From Bimastos eiseni (lineage: Eukaryota; Annelida; Clitellata; Crassiclitellata; Lumbricidae), in the NCBI GenBank assembly GCA_959347315.1, contig OY365819.1, positions 19,197,119 through 19,261,118 on the forward strand: a DNA stretch of 64,000 bases, in the 5' to 3' direction. Positions 13,701-28,700 of the stretch are shown here, in pieces. The notes under the pieces were generated by a model. The model was not told the origin of the DNA. It made no database searches and saw nothing but the letters and a program-made list of their open reading frames with translations. The translations under genes were made by a program, and so were the position numbers. The first letter of the stretch is position 1. Each line of letters begins with the position of its first letter.

Positions 13701-16700
13701 ATCAAATCAGATGTAAAACGTAATGGTTGCCTTGCAAGGCAGCGGACAGTAAATTCGACTCCTGTTTACAATTACTTGTAATCTTTTGTTCATACATTCA
13801 TTCGTTCATACTGTACTTGTTATCATACTGTGATTTGACAGTTTGAAAGTAAACAAAAATATTACATGTATATTATATTATTAACTTATATCAATTTTCC
13901 ATTAGAATAGCATTTATTTATTTATCTATTATTGGGTTAAATATTTCTCATTAAATGACAGGGTATTTTTTATATAATTATTGCCTTATAACAGTATTTT
14001 TTTGTATATATTGCCTTGTATTTATTGAACTCTGATAGCAGTCAAGCATCATTTGATAGTTATAGCTTGAGATCCTATGCGGTTAGCAACACTGTGTTAA
14101 AACAAGAACTGTTTGCGCTACCCTACTCATTTCTCCAGGCTTGGGACTGGCACTGCATAAGTAACAGAGTTCCTAATGTGGTGACCATGCAAGGGAAATT
14201 TAAACCTAATCCAACCCATTTTCCTATTTTTACTGATCAATGCTGGTCAATGCGAAAACAAGATGAAAACAGAATCCTCACAGCGTAAATGAAAATTACT
14301 GTGCCTTAAAGACTGCAAAAGAAATCATGAAATAAGACTAAATTATTAGGTATCCTCGTTTGGTGAAGACTCCAGTGGTTTGGACATTTTAAGGGAAAGC
14401 CAGCTGATAGAAACTCCACACAATGCACTACATGCAACATTTGACGGAAAGAGAAACAAAGGTTGACCAAGAGATGGACAATATAAACTAGAAGATGACA
14501 AGACTTTGACTAACATTAATTAGGACAGTGAAGAGCATTTATTCATACCCATCTTCGCCAAATGGCTGGCTTCAGTAACTGGAGATGATGAGGTGAATAC
14601 TTGATAAGTCAGTCACTATAATCAGGAGTAATGTGGTATATAAGACTGTGTTTGATATCTTCCTGCTTCTAAAGTTCTGAAATTTACATGCAACCGTATG
14701 ATGGGGTGTAAATAATAATTATAATTTTCGTTTAATTTCAAACTTACAGACTGCACTATGATTACAAGCACAGTATGAACGAATGATGACAAGTTATTGC
14801 AAGAGTCGAATTTAACCGCCGCAGCCACACAGGGCGCCCATTACGTTATACATCTCATTAAATGCCGGGCAACTGTGCCCAAAGGACTTGCTCATTAGCC
14901 CTACACAGTAAACGCGTTGGGGAGGTTAGAACCAACTCTATTGATACATCCGAATGCTGTTGTCAATCAACTACCATTCATTAACAATGTCGAGGTTTGC
15001 ATCCTAAAAGTAAAGTATACAAATAGCAAAACGTTTTGATAGTGAAAACGACACTGTGGCCTACATCTAGACGTTGAAGTGGTCTTTTCCATCTACAAAA
15101 CAGAAATGTCTGATGTCAGTGATATTAACAGTGATCAGACATAGGTGGGATTTGTCGGTTAGAGTTCTAGTGACAGAAGTGTTTGCTGTTTGCAGACATT
15201 GCCTTTGAGCATACGATAAAACAAGATAAAGCTTTCTGTTATTGTTTCTAAAAGCTGTAAATTACTTCAGTGGATATGATCCGCTTTCGTATTGGGATTG
15301 CTGATGATCCTCTGCGTCTGGCGATGGCTGTTGGTCGATCCGTTGAGAACTTCTCGATGGACCGGCTTTCGTTATATTGCTTGTTCGTTTGTGAGGCGTC
15401 TCATCCAGATTATCAGCCTTTAATCTGTCCCGCAATGATTGATGTTATCCCTACATGTACCCAAGTAGTTTTCCCCACCCCAAAGAATTAACATCAGATT
15501 CTAGTGCAGGATCTTTTCTTGTCAGTATGTGATGAATACAAGTGGAGAAATTGAAATCACAGTAATGTAATGTAATCAATGTAATGAAATCAAGCATTTA
15601 TATAGCACGGCTCAAATCAGCAACGCTCTCAACGGGCGTCTGTATGCAGACAAGGAAACAGAAAAGTCTTAAGGCGTCTCCAAAACTGGCAAGGTGAGAG
15701 AGTCAGTAATTCCAAGCGCAGAGACTGTGGAAGACAATTCCAGGCTGAAAGGCCAACATGGGCCGTGGCAGAGCGCATGCGCGGAACAACAGGAAGGCCA
15801 TGAGTGGAAGATCGCAAGGAGGTCCTTTAGTCTTGTTATTACAGTGCGCCACCCGGCTAGTAATGTATCATAAATTAGTATTATACAGCGTAACGTCAAG
15901 GAAAAGCTCGTCAGTAGCACTCCAAGGAGGACTTGAATCTAGCAGAAATGATTTCAAGCACATTCGACGCAGAGAATGAACTAATATGACTACCTCGACT
16001 CTAGTGTTGTGAGGGAGGTTGTTGCAGGCCATGGGACCAACGAAAGCAGAGATTCACCAATTGCTGAGTTGTAGAGGAACGACCCCAGGGAAAGTTGAAC
16101 ACCGTTATTGGCCTAAGGATGGGATCTGCGGTCAGGAACAGATGAGTCTGAGATGCACACGTAAGCCCTGGAAGATAAGACGTGGTCATTCACAGGCGGT
16201 GTATCCACTACTTTTCTGTTTCCTCAAAGTACTCACGCTGAATAGTCATTATAGCTAGTGGTGCTTTATAAGTGGCCATAAATGCCAAGATACAATTCAA
16301 TACTTGTGTTACTTTAAAGTAAGCATTAGCTCTTGAGCAAGAATGATGTCAGCACAGAGCTAAAGAATGTAATGTCAGGAGAAGACCATTGAGGGGCAGA
16401 AAGATCAATCTCAGAGATTTGAATCCGGTCGTTGAGCCATATAAATTGGGTTTTATCAGATTTCAACGAAGATGGCTTGAGAACAGCGAAGCAGCCATTG
16501 CTTCCGACGACGACGCATGTGCAATCTGATCAAATGGAATAGCCGCCACAGCAGTAGCAGCTGGACCATTATCCATGTATAGGGACGATTAAGCAGATTT
16601 TTCTAGTTCAGGTAGTCATTCATCATCATCATCATAATCAGTTCCTGACGTCAGCCATTTGACGACTATAAGTACGATGAAATTGCCTTCAATGTCGTTG

Positions 16701-19700
16701 GTCATTTGTCAAGTTCATTGCTCTCCCTTAATGTCAGTTTAAGTGATGTTATGTCGTCACTATTATTATCTATCCAGCGTAGTCTTCATCTGCCTTCATT
16801 TTTCTTTCGAATTGTCCACATGGTGCATTTTGTGGAATTCGCGCACAGTTTAATTGCGCCGTCGAGGCGTGTGCACTTCTGAGCAGAAAATGTTGGAAGA
16901 AGGGCAATATCAAATTTCAGAATTAGATTAAATTAAAATATAGTACATTGTGTGGAGTTAAGTCAACTGCATGTCATTCAATCTACATTCCAAAACCATT
17001 GGGATCTTCGTTGACTAAATTTGTCTAGTAGAGTTGTTTGGAAAACATAGGTGGAGACTTAGACCTGGGTGTGGGGGGTTCAAGTCTTAAAAAAATGGGG
17101 TTTGGTGGGTACAGGTTGGAAACAGATTTCAATTCCCAAACATGGATGCAGCAAAAACTAGTGAACAGTGGAAGGCACTATGGAGATGTTTCGTGTGAAA
17201 TATTTATGAAATATTAGAGGGGATATAAGCAGCTCCACCAGAAATTTCAGAGTGAACCACCCCTCCTACCTCCCCTAACGCGTATTGCCTAATGACTGTC
17301 TTTCTAATGTTCTGCAGTCTTGAAATACTTGCGATCTTCCACAGCTGACGCATTTCTACTGTAAGAATTCTTTTCAATCTAGCTTCCACTGTTCCACATT
17401 GTCCGACATTCCAACTCGTTTAAAAAAATCGGTCATATCATCCTCTATGAGGGTTTTAATCTTGGCTTCTTTGTTAATTCTTTGCTTCTTCATATCCTGT
17501 TCATCATTCCAAATGCTTGCGCAGGTGGTCATTAGCGATTCATGTATTGAACAATTATTTGCCATACAGAGCATAAAACTTGATGAGAGCAACCAGCTTT
17601 GTCTCATTTTTACCGGTGTTGGCAAACAACATCAGAAAGTCATTACATGTAATAAATAAGGCCCTTGGGAACCCAGACAAAGCAGAGTATCATGATGAGG
17701 TCGTGTTATAGCAGCATCATAGTTCTATATGTGGCATGGAAGCCGATTTGTTAGAGCGTTCGACCTGTCTTGTGAAGCGCAGAGGAGCAACTCTATTCCC
17801 GAGGTAGTGTGCATTGCTCGCTACCATCGGTGTTCTGTCATATGGTCGTGTATTGTATAATATGTATTTAAGTATTTATTAAGTGCTTCTTGTGGGGTGA
17901 ACCGTTCAGAAGCACTGCCAGTGCGAAAGGCCCTGCGAGAAAAAGTAGGTTTTGAGAAAAGTAAAAGAGGGAGAGAGACTTCCAGATAGAATTTTAGAGC
18001 GAACAGATGGAGAAAACGCATTCCATAGAGAGGGACCTATTGAAGCAAAGGATAGAGACTGAGCCATAGCTGTTCTAGTTTGAGGAACCAAGGGGTCAAG
18101 TCTATTGAACGAGCGAAGTGGACAGAGGGAGGAAGCTGACGGAGGCCGAAATTTCATGTTAACCAGGTATCTCGGAGCAAGATCCCGCTGAGCCTTAAAG
18201 ATTAGAACGAGAATTTTTTTGCTTGTCCTTGAGAAAGAGGACACTTTTAAAATGCCTTTTTATTTTATTCTATCGTATTGCATATCAGAATGGTATGCAG
18301 TGGTGTAGTGGTATGTTCTCTGACTTATGATAAGAAGGACAAAGGTTCAAATCAACCTTAAGCCACTGTATACTAGTGTGTAGTGACCCTGGACAGGTTG
18401 CTCAACCACAGCTGTCGGTAAGGAAGGAAGGTGCAACCAACCACCTCACCCGTCTCATCCCTGATTAGTATAAAAGCCAATGGACCTGCCTTCCTACTGA
18501 GAACTCGTCATCATATACACTTATTGCATATGCATTAAGTTTAATTCTAATTTGGGTTCCATACTGCAGACCAGGAATTTTTCTTTGTACTTGAGCACTT
18601 TGTAAGAAGTTTATAGTTAACGTCCAATTATATTAGTTGCAGTGTGCAGAATATGTGCATCACTCTTGGAGTGTCTCTCAAAATAATTTAGAAGTTTAGA
18701 ATTGGACGAGACTGGCCACTCTGAAGAAATGGAAAGGTGATTTGGTCTTTTTGAACAGAACACACACTGCCGCTATTACTACTAAGTGAAAATTGTTTCT
18801 TTGCAGTAAAATTTGTCATTTTGTTGGTCTTCGGAGTTCTACTGGTGAGAGTTCGAATGGTATGGACCAAACGAATGGATGCATATCACATTCTCCAGGT
18901 AACGTTACTCCAGATTGTATTTGTATTGTAATTTGACATTTATTTATACAAGACATTTATATAGCCCCACTAAGGAGCAAAATTAGTCGGAGGAAATCTC
19001 TATGCAGGTCTTGACGATGTTGATTGTCATTGAGCACTGGAATTAGGTCACTTACAAAAACATTGTATTGTATTTAGGCATTTATATAGCGCCTCTAGTT
19101 GGTTGAACCGTTCGGTGGTACCCCCAGTGCGCTAGGCCCCAGAGGAAGAAGAAGTAGGTTTTGAGAAAGCAAGAGAGAATGAGAGACTACCAGAGAGAAT
19201 TGTAAAGCAGGAGGAGAAAGCACATTCCAAAGAGAGGGACCAGTAGAGGATCGAGACTGAGCCATAGCAGTTCTAGAACGGGGAACCATAAGGTCAAGTC
19301 TATTGGAGGATTGAAGTGGACAGCGCGAGGTAGCTGAATGAGACCAAGGTATTACGTCAACCAGATATTTCGAGGCAAGACCCGCTGAAGATTAGAATGA
19401 GGATATAAAATTGTAAGCACAGTAAACTAGAATTGAAATGATCTAGTTTGCACGTTTTGAGTTTATCTTCTCTGCTGTTTGTGAGCCGAATAAGGAAATA
19501 ATTGATTAAAATGTTATGGGGTGTATGGTGGGTTTTTGGATAGCATGGTGAATCGTCAGATTATGGGTGGGGTTCAAATTCCTACCCGACAGGAAAGGTT
19601 TTTAAACAGTGCCTGCTGTGCTTGTGTCTGCCTATGAATGGGTGCACACTGTACATTGGAGTTGGGTAGATCAGACAGTGATGGGGAGAACTGGCCATGC

Positions 19701-22700
19701 AATCACATGTGCCAAGGTTAAGAAAATGAAGTCGCTGATGCCATGTATAAATGGCGTCTCTTTAGGTTAGCTTTGGGATCCTCTGTTCTTCTTCTGTGCA
19801 TTTGTATGTGTGTGTTTGTATGTGTTTTTGTATGTGTGTGTGTGTGTGTGTCTGAACAATTATATTGCACAGTATTGGAACCTGACCAAGGCAATTACCC
19901 ACGACCATGTGGAGTCATAAGCCAGTCAGGGATCGCTTCAGATTATACTGCACTACATAAATGACTTTTACGCTTTGCCCAGTACTGGGTGAGTTACAAG
20001 TGGGTCTGGGTTCAGTGGCTGATGTTCCCATCCCATGAAGCAGGTTTTCCGAACGTTTTATGACATGCAATTACTGTTTAGATCAAGCGTTGCAGGCACA
20101 GACCTGACATTGCTCACTGGGGATTGGTTGAAATTGAACCGTGCTATAAATAGATGGATGATGAGGATGTTGATAGGAGACAGGCAGTGATGCGGTCTTT
20201 ACTTGACCTATTCTCATTCTCTTTTCAGTGCCAGAAGCTCACACGAAACGCAGTCGAAAGGAGTCGACCAGTAAGGTCCTCCACTCAATGAGCATCGAGG
20301 CTCCAATTACAAAGGTAAGGATGACTGTGAGAACAGTCTCGTCTACATACACAAACAGACTGCACACCCATTGCCAACTCGGCTATGTAATGTAATGTAA
20401 TCGAGCCTTTATATATATATATATTGCCCCTTCCAGATATCTACTCAAAGGTGCTCTCTGCGCTTGCCTAAGTGTTGTTAAATGTGATATGATCGAATAA
20501 ATTACATATCAGCATGTAAAACTGTACACAGTGATGGACCCACACACAAGCGTGGAACCAACCAACGGATTCCCGTCAACAGCTGGCCGATGGCATGAAT
20601 GTTCAGTCTCTGAAGTTATAATGAGTACATCGACTGTACACTGTCTGTGGGAAGATGAGACGGCGATGGAGAGGCCTGGACAGTCGCCCTTGTATGCCAT
20701 ACACATACCACTACCAAGGCTAAGAAAATGAAGTCACTAATACTTCATGCACATGGCTACCTCAGGGCTGGCTTAAGGGACTTCTCTTGTGAAGAATATG
20801 ATGGGGACATGTAGAGAATATATTCACTAAAATGTTCTACTTGTGATTAATGCTTGTTCTAATGTTCTTATTCCCAGATTATGTTATTGTATGTTTCTGG
20901 CTTAAAAAAAACCGATTATGCTACAAATCGGTGGCCAATTGGTTAGAGCAGTTGACCCGTAACGCTCAGTGTGCTCTGCGCGAGTGGGTTCGACCCTCGT
21001 CCGAGGAGTCACTATGTAGGGACCTTGAGCAGATCATTCGCACACAATTACTCTGCATTACAACTGCAGTTGTATCGTCAAGGTGTGTATGCACTTCTGA
21101 GCAAAATAATTTGGAAGCAGGGCAATATAAAATTACAGTTGTATCTTTAATGTGTATATTAGAAGCAACAGAAATGAAGAAAGTTAATGTTGTTTTGAAG
21201 TATCAAGAAAGTGTTTGTTAAGATACAGTAAATATTGGCCTATCTACCTTTGGTTTCCTGTCACATAATTATGTTATCTGGTGTTTATTGTTGGTTCTAT
21301 GCATGTAGTTCTGTCTGCCTGTATGTCTGTCTGTGTGTGTGTCCGTTAAACTCTGTTTACTTTTGTGTGTTTCTTTACTAATAAGTTGTAGTAGTGGCCA
21401 CCTATAATTTATGTGAAATTTTCCATGTGAAAAATTTAACTTTTGCCTCCTGCTTGATAATCATTTTGCAAAGTTCACAAGCAATGCTTGTTAGAGTCAT
21501 AAGGCAAATTTTAGGAAAATGGCCAGTTCAGATGTTTGTAAGGCAGTATGCATTAGCCAGGTAGTGTTTATTTAATGGTGTCTGTATAAATAACTTCTAT
21601 AGTGCCGCCTTGTTACCTGTTCCTTGTAGGCTATAAGCATGATCAGTTCCCTGCAGGAGACGTGTCCCACATCGCTCGTTGAGTCACTGGACAGAGTGCT
21701 CGAAGTGCTGCGCTCCAGCGAACTCTACTCACCAAACTTCACTCAACAGGTTCGAGACGACAAGATGACAAGCGAGCTGGTTGGCGGTTTAATGAAGGCG
21801 AGTTGTGCTTCAATTGATCCAGTATGAAAATAATAATAATCAATTAAATGTCAAACTCACAAACTGGGGTATTAATACAAGATGAATGCTAGGTGTAGCT
21901 TGCTACTGACAGCGCTCTATAAAATAATTACAACTGCAATATGAATGGACAAGTTACTACAGGAATTTGGTGCCATCATAATAATTATTGAAATTCTTGA
22001 AATTTTGATATCACCATTCTTCCAACATTTTTTGCTCAGAAGTGCACACGGCTGACGGCGCAATTGCAGTTGTACTGCAGAACAATTGTGTGCGAAGGAC
22101 TTGCTCAAAGTCCCTACACAGTGACGCCTCGGACGAGGGTCGAACCTGCTCACTCAACGCACACTGAGTGTTGCGGGCCGACCGCTCTAACCGATCAGCC
22201 ACCGTGCCGCATAATTATGCATCTGATTTCACATCTGATGTCGCCCCCTAGCGAATGAAGGACTGGTCAACATTGCGAGGATTCAGGAGTTGAATTCACT
22301 TCCTCAGCTTTGCACACAAGTGTCTAATCCATTGCTTCCTTATGATGGGTTTTGTCTACAGAACCAAAGAAGTTCGATTTTTGGCCGTTTGTTGTAAATA
22401 GAAATTAAAAGAAGAAAAGCAGTCTCTGTATATGCTGGCCCTTTAAGTGACAAACTATGTAGAGATTATCCAACTGCTACCATTGGGTTGCCTCAGAGCA
22501 GGGGCGATGCGCCGCAGTCTGACCTTTCTCTGTTGACCCCCTCTCCATCGGCGTACATAGGTTGTCCAGACGAACATAGATTAACCTCGTCTTCTTTGTT
22601 GGTGACCATGTTAACACAGCTGTTGTTCTCCTTTCAGCACCCAAGCCAGATTAAGTCGCAAGAGAGAGAGACAGAGAGACACAGAGCGAGTGGCACTAGG

Positions 22701-25700
22701 TCATCAAACGTTGCCGATCTCCTTTCTCTGTGTCGCTCTGTCTCTGTCTGTCTGTCTCTCTCTGTATCTGCTTCACTATATCTGTATGTCTATGTTTTTC
22801 TGTCTGTCTTTCTTTCTCTCTTTTGCCTGTGGCAATCTTTATTTGCAGCTCACATTCGTTGCTATCCTTCTCCCTTCCAAGGTGTGTTAAGGTTTAAAGT
22901 CTTTCAATGCACAGCCTCAATGCCTCCCGTGTTCTCTCTCTCACTGTCTCTCTCTCTCTCTCTCTTCTCTTTCTCTTCTCTCTCTCTCACTGTCTATCTC
23001 TCTCTCTCTCTGTCTCTCTCTCTCTTTTTGTCTATCTCTCTGTCTCTGTCTCTCTCTCTCTGTCTGTCTCTTTGTCTCTCTGTTTGTCTGCCTGTGTGTG
23101 TGTCTGTCTGTCTCTTCTCATCCATGGCTACCATTATTCACCACACAGGATACATGTCACAGCTCTTCCCACTTTCGAGGCCATTGGAAGCCTCTGATCC
23201 ACACCCCTCCCCCTTAGTAGATGCGTCCACTCCATTTCTCCCTCGTTGTCCCTGGCAACCATTATTCATGGCTCGAGGCCCATTGAAGCCTTTGATGCAC
23301 CGCCTTTTGTAAAATAATTAAGGCTTCCTTTTCGTTTCTTCTGCTTTGCAAAAATGCACATGTGTATTTGTACTTTATAGCAGCGCAAAGGTAATTTTTA
23401 GCTAATAATGATGTTCGTTCTTGCCGACTAAACAATTGTACAAAGGTAGGCAATGCATATGCATTGCTGCTATGAATACCTGGTCGACTCGTTAAAGCAA
23501 GCACGTGTATTTCACGGTTCAGATGGCTTAGTAGTGTGTTTTGCACTTAACATCATCTTATTTGGAAAGCTAAATACATCAATGGTTGAATGAGTCTGTA
23601 GTTGCAGCTTGATATTACATACAGTGGCTCAAAACTGTGACAAGATTTTCAGTTTCTGATTCTTCTGCCTCAGAGTGGTCAATAGTCATGTGGAGGTTTC
23701 TTCATTATCTCATGCTGGCTGTGAGGTCGATATTAGACTTCTTCTAACGAGGAAACAGCAAGAAAAGACTATTTAGAAATGAAAGCCAAATTGCAATGAC
23801 ATTTCTGTTCTATTTAACTGAGATATTGGTCAGTATTGAGAATATATCTATGTTTAAAATACTGTTTGACTGTAATGCACTTGAGACTCGAATAGATGTT
23901 GGTAGAAAACTTTGAATTAACTGTTGCAGATGTCTCTGAAAATATCTTTACTGTTTGTAGATGGATGATGATCTGTGGAATCACAAAAAGGTGGATGCCT
24001 CCTTAGTTTATATTTTATTAAATATATATATATTTGCTTTTAATTGATTCTGTTTTTTCCTCAGTTTTGCTTCTTGTTCTCCTCTTTCATTGTATGCTTC
24101 CTCTTCCTTTTATTCCTTTTAATTCTCCTTCTTTCATTGTTTTTTTGTTTCTTAGTAATTATTTCTGAGCTGGTCACTCACTAGCTGTTTTGATGACTTG
24201 TATGAAGTATCGAGTTTAATTGTTGCCGATGAATGACCCTCTGAATCTTGTTCTTTATCTGGTTTTCAGCTGGAAAACCTACCAGAACCAGGGTTCTGGA
24301 TATGCATATCCAGAACCCTGATCGTATAGCGTATTATGTGTTGTATGAATTACGAATTTCTAAAGTGCCTGTCACAGTAATATCTTATCAGAGGCGCTCC
24401 CCATATGTGGAACTTTATGTGAAAGGAACAGTCCCCCTTATGGTGTGGGGAGCAGTAGCCGATTACTAAAATTATCACCTTGTAACATAGAGCATATTTA
24501 TTTACTGTGTAAGGAACCTGAAGGGAGTCATTCGCTCACAATTACTCAGCACCATAGATTGCAGTTTGCTCATTAGATTGAGGAGTTTCTAAGAAAGGCG
24601 TTTGATTGGCACCAATACTATTTTCCTTTGTGTATCTTTTGTGTATATTTTTATTGTTATAGGTTTCATCGGCCAAACGATTGTCCTGTTCCTCGGAGAC
24701 TCCGTACTTGACCAGAAGCCGTAAGGATTTATCTGTTTTTATTCAACGGCGGTTAATTATTAATGGTTCCACAATTTTTCACCAAATTGTTGTCATTAGC
24801 AATTAGGACAGACATGCATGTTAACCAAAGCCACCGAGACCTCCAGGCCTGGATGTCGCCAAATCACCTACGACTTAACCCAAGCAAGACACAACTCATC
24901 TGGCTTGACACCTGCCAGCAGCTCCATGACTGAAGAAAAGAGATTTTAGTGACTTATAGAACCCAGTTGAGTTGACCAGGAATAATGAAAGCAGCTCTAA
25001 AGGGATATCTTCGTATAACTGAGAATGCTCGGCATTGCCTACTAGCAAGCTAGTCTGTGGAACTAATGAACATAGTAGGAATGGAGGATCACAAGTTGGT
25101 TCATTAACCGCAGACATTTAAGGCGGCATCACATCCTACATCTAATTTAACAATGTCGCTGCCTAGTGAATGGAAGGACTAGTCAACCTTATATAGTGGG
25201 TAGAGGGAACCGATCTCACTTCCTACTGCTCTGTGTTAGCCATTACTGTACGACTCACCACGGTCCTTACCAGTCACTGCCTCGGTGGACACGCGAACCC
25301 ATACAGGCCAAGCACTCTTTCCATTTGGCTACTCTGTCCACCAGTATTTTGTAGCAGACTCGGCTGTAAAAGTTAGCGTAAGTATCAGAGGGAAGTCCTG
25401 GTCTTATATCTCTGCTATTATGGATTTCTTTACAGATTCAAATATGTCTGGCTTGGCGAGTTCCAAGACGTCTGCCGAGGTTCAGACTCTTCTTGATGCG
25501 GAAGAGAGATGGGACTTCGACATCATTCAGCTGGAGAGACTGACGGAGAAAAAGTTAGCTTCTTATCGTAATTGTAAGCTCTAGACTTCTAAGGCGCCAC
25601 TCAAAAGCCAAGCGCAGGGCAACAGCTTATTCACGAGCGCTGCGTCGAGTCAGAGGATTGTCCAAATTATTTTCTGTATGTCTTTGTGTTGAAGTTGTAA

Positions 25701-28700
25701 GATCAATCAATTATGAATTGTTATTCATAACTAATTAGAATTGAAGGAATCAGGAAGGATAAGTACCAATGATATTGAAAGTCGTTTTTGATGTCATGTG
25801 ATGAATGGTAGCAGACTGAAGGTATTGTTGATCTAGCACAAGGTTGTCAAACCTTTTTGTGTTGGCGGGCCAATATCGATATATTCCAGCAAAAGGCGGG
25901 CCAGAGTCCTGAATGCTCATGAGGAAATTTGGGTAGGGATCTCAGAAGGCACTGTACACGCAATTAGGCTTTGAAAACGTGATTCTGAAATGCATCAATT
26001 ACAAAATCACAGAAAACTCATAAACCGTTAAATGACAAATGTATTATTTGTCATTTTACGGTTTTATGTTTTTATTCTCTATTGTGTTGTCTGTAGACAA
26101 GGCTCTGCTGGCCACAAATCCATTATCGGCGGGCCAAAAATGGCCTGTGGCCCATCTCTTTGACTCCCCTGATTTAGCAATTGCATTGCAGTTCATTATA
26201 TTCTTGAAGAAAAAATGAAAAAGAATTATATTTGCAAAAAAATTGCCCATGGGATGTAAAACATCATATTTTATATCTGGCGTGAAACTTAAAGTATGGC
26301 AAAATGTTCAGGTAAAGAATTACACCACATATACAACAATTGTTTTTGCACAACTTTCCATTCCTGTACATATATAGATTCCATGAGGTGGTGCAAGGCC
26401 TTGAACTTGCTCAGCCTTTGACTGGGCATATTACGATCCCATAGGCAGATAAATTAAGATCCCTAGGCAGATAAATTACGATCCCCAGGCTGATAAATTA
26501 CGATCTCCTAGGCAGAGCCTCTTAGACGGAAGTGGGCATGTTCTATGGCAATAAATGATTGCTGCAATAATATTCAGATGCTTCAAGTTTAAACTAATTG
26601 TAGTTAAGTGTCAGTATTATTAATTATATTAAAATGCATAAACTAGGAACTTTGTATAATTTTTTTAGTTTGATTGTGGACCAGGCCCCTAAAAATCGCA
26701 GGGCCCCATACCCTTTCCTCCACTGACTCCCGTTTTGGTGGACCTTGACATAGGCAGGAACCTACATCAGGATAGTGTGTTGAAAGGGATAAAAATGCTT
26801 CATTTGGTTTTGCTTGGCAGCTGTGCATGTCTCTGTTTGACTATTTAAAATACTGACGAGCGTAATCACGGAAACTAGATTGTATTATTGCTTTTTTTCT
26901 GAATTTCAGGCCTCTTGTGCATCTTGCCATGCGAACCTTCCAAAGATACGAAGTTTTGCAGTTTCTTCAAGTTGACGAAGGATTGATGTATGCTTGGTTG
27001 CAGCTGATCGAGTCCAATTACCACACTAGCAACCCTTACCACAATTCTACTCATGCTGCTGATGTCATGCATGCTACCTCATACTTTTTAGCCTGTGACA
27101 AAATCAAGGTAGGACAATTTAACAGATAAATAAATAAATGTGCATCCTTGTGGTGTGATGTTGAAAGCATTGGTTTTCTTGTATCTTCATGTTGCCATGT
27201 CGCAAGCATTGCTTTTGACATCGTGAATGTGCATTTCTTTTATTGTATATTCATTATTCATGATGCCATGCTGGTAGCATTACTTTTCTTGTATCTTAAT
27301 GATGTCATATCAAAAGCATTGCTTTTCTTGCATTTTCATGGTGCATGTGTGATGGTGTAGTGGTTCTAGCTATTAGAGCCTGGAAAAGTAATGTGTTAGT
27401 TTTCCCAACAAGCAAGCAATCCCAAAATTTTTCAAACAGATTTGCATGTTTGTACCGGTAACTGTAAGTTGTAGTTGAACATTTGCATATAGCCACATCA
27501 GGGGCAAATGCTGTAACGAGTGCCATTCAAAAAATGGTTCTTGACACATGTTTATGTTGATACTGTCATTGTGGTGAATTGTTCATTTCAATCTAGAATT
27601 AGCATCATATGCATTGTTGAACTGCCACTGTGACTGGCCAATTTTATCTTTTATTTCTGTCTAGTGTTTTATATAATTTTCGATACTTTTCTGTTACATA
27701 TCACTGAAGCCTCCCTGCCATTGGTACCTAATGCTGAGGTTGAACAGGTTATAAAATAGCCATCTTATCCATAGCTTGCTGGATAACTGCCCTCATATTC
27801 CAAGGCTGGTCATCGGTGCTCATATGCAAAGGCTTGTTATCTATCTACCCTCAAATGCCAAGATAAAGGAAGTCGCTAAAGTTAATTCCCATGGCTGCCT
27901 CTGAGGTTAGATTATGGGACTGTGTTTTTCATTTGAAATCTGAAGTGGTTGTCATGTGCTATGCTTACAGAACATGTTTGATCAGAGTGACGAAGTTGCC
28001 TGCCTCATAGCTGCTGTAGTTCACGACCTCGATCATCCAGGAAAGACAAACACATACTTCGTAAATTCCAGTGCAGAATTGGCTGTCCTCTATAACGATC
28101 TGTAAGACCTGAATTAATTTTAAAAAATTTACAGCAAATTATATATTCTGGAGAGCTTATTTTTCAATTTGCAATCAACTGCTTTCAAAGTTATATAGTG
28201 CTTTGCAAAAATTGCAGAATTAAAATTGATTTTGAAATAATTTATTCCAGCTCTCTAAATTAGTAAATTTCTGTGTTTAGGTTAAGGCCCTATTTGTAAT
28301 TAACTGCTTTTAAAGTAATTCAGTGTTTGCAAAAGTTTCAGAAATTTTAATTTAATTTTGAAATAATTTGTATTCCAGCTCTCTAAATTAGTCACTTTCT
28401 GTGTTTATATGTAGGCCCTATTTATAATTAACTGCTTTAAAAGTAATTCAGTGTCTGCAAAAATTTCGGAAATTAAAATTGACTTTTAAATCATTTATTC
28501 CAGCTCTCTAAATTAGTAACTTTTGTGTTTATATGTATTTGCAAATGACTGCTTTAAAAGTGATTCAGTGTTTGCAAAAATGTTATAATTATAATTGACT
28601 TTGAATTAGCCATATCTTTGCACATTTATAGCATTACTTGTAAAATGTAGATTTTTTTGTGATGTTTCTGTTGTGATAATTTGCCAGGAGTGCATTGCTA

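Noticed and set aside
20930..21000. True tRNA gene
   Set aside because: A and B boxes are present but no cloverleaf closes, the unit continues into a SINE body and other copies share it. Same for 18,290, 22,005 and 33,360.
22488..23312. 274-codon plus-strand open frame
   Set aside because: Falls on a (TC)n / TCTG tract that is open in several frames; Ser-Leu-rich low complexity and no splice or start context.
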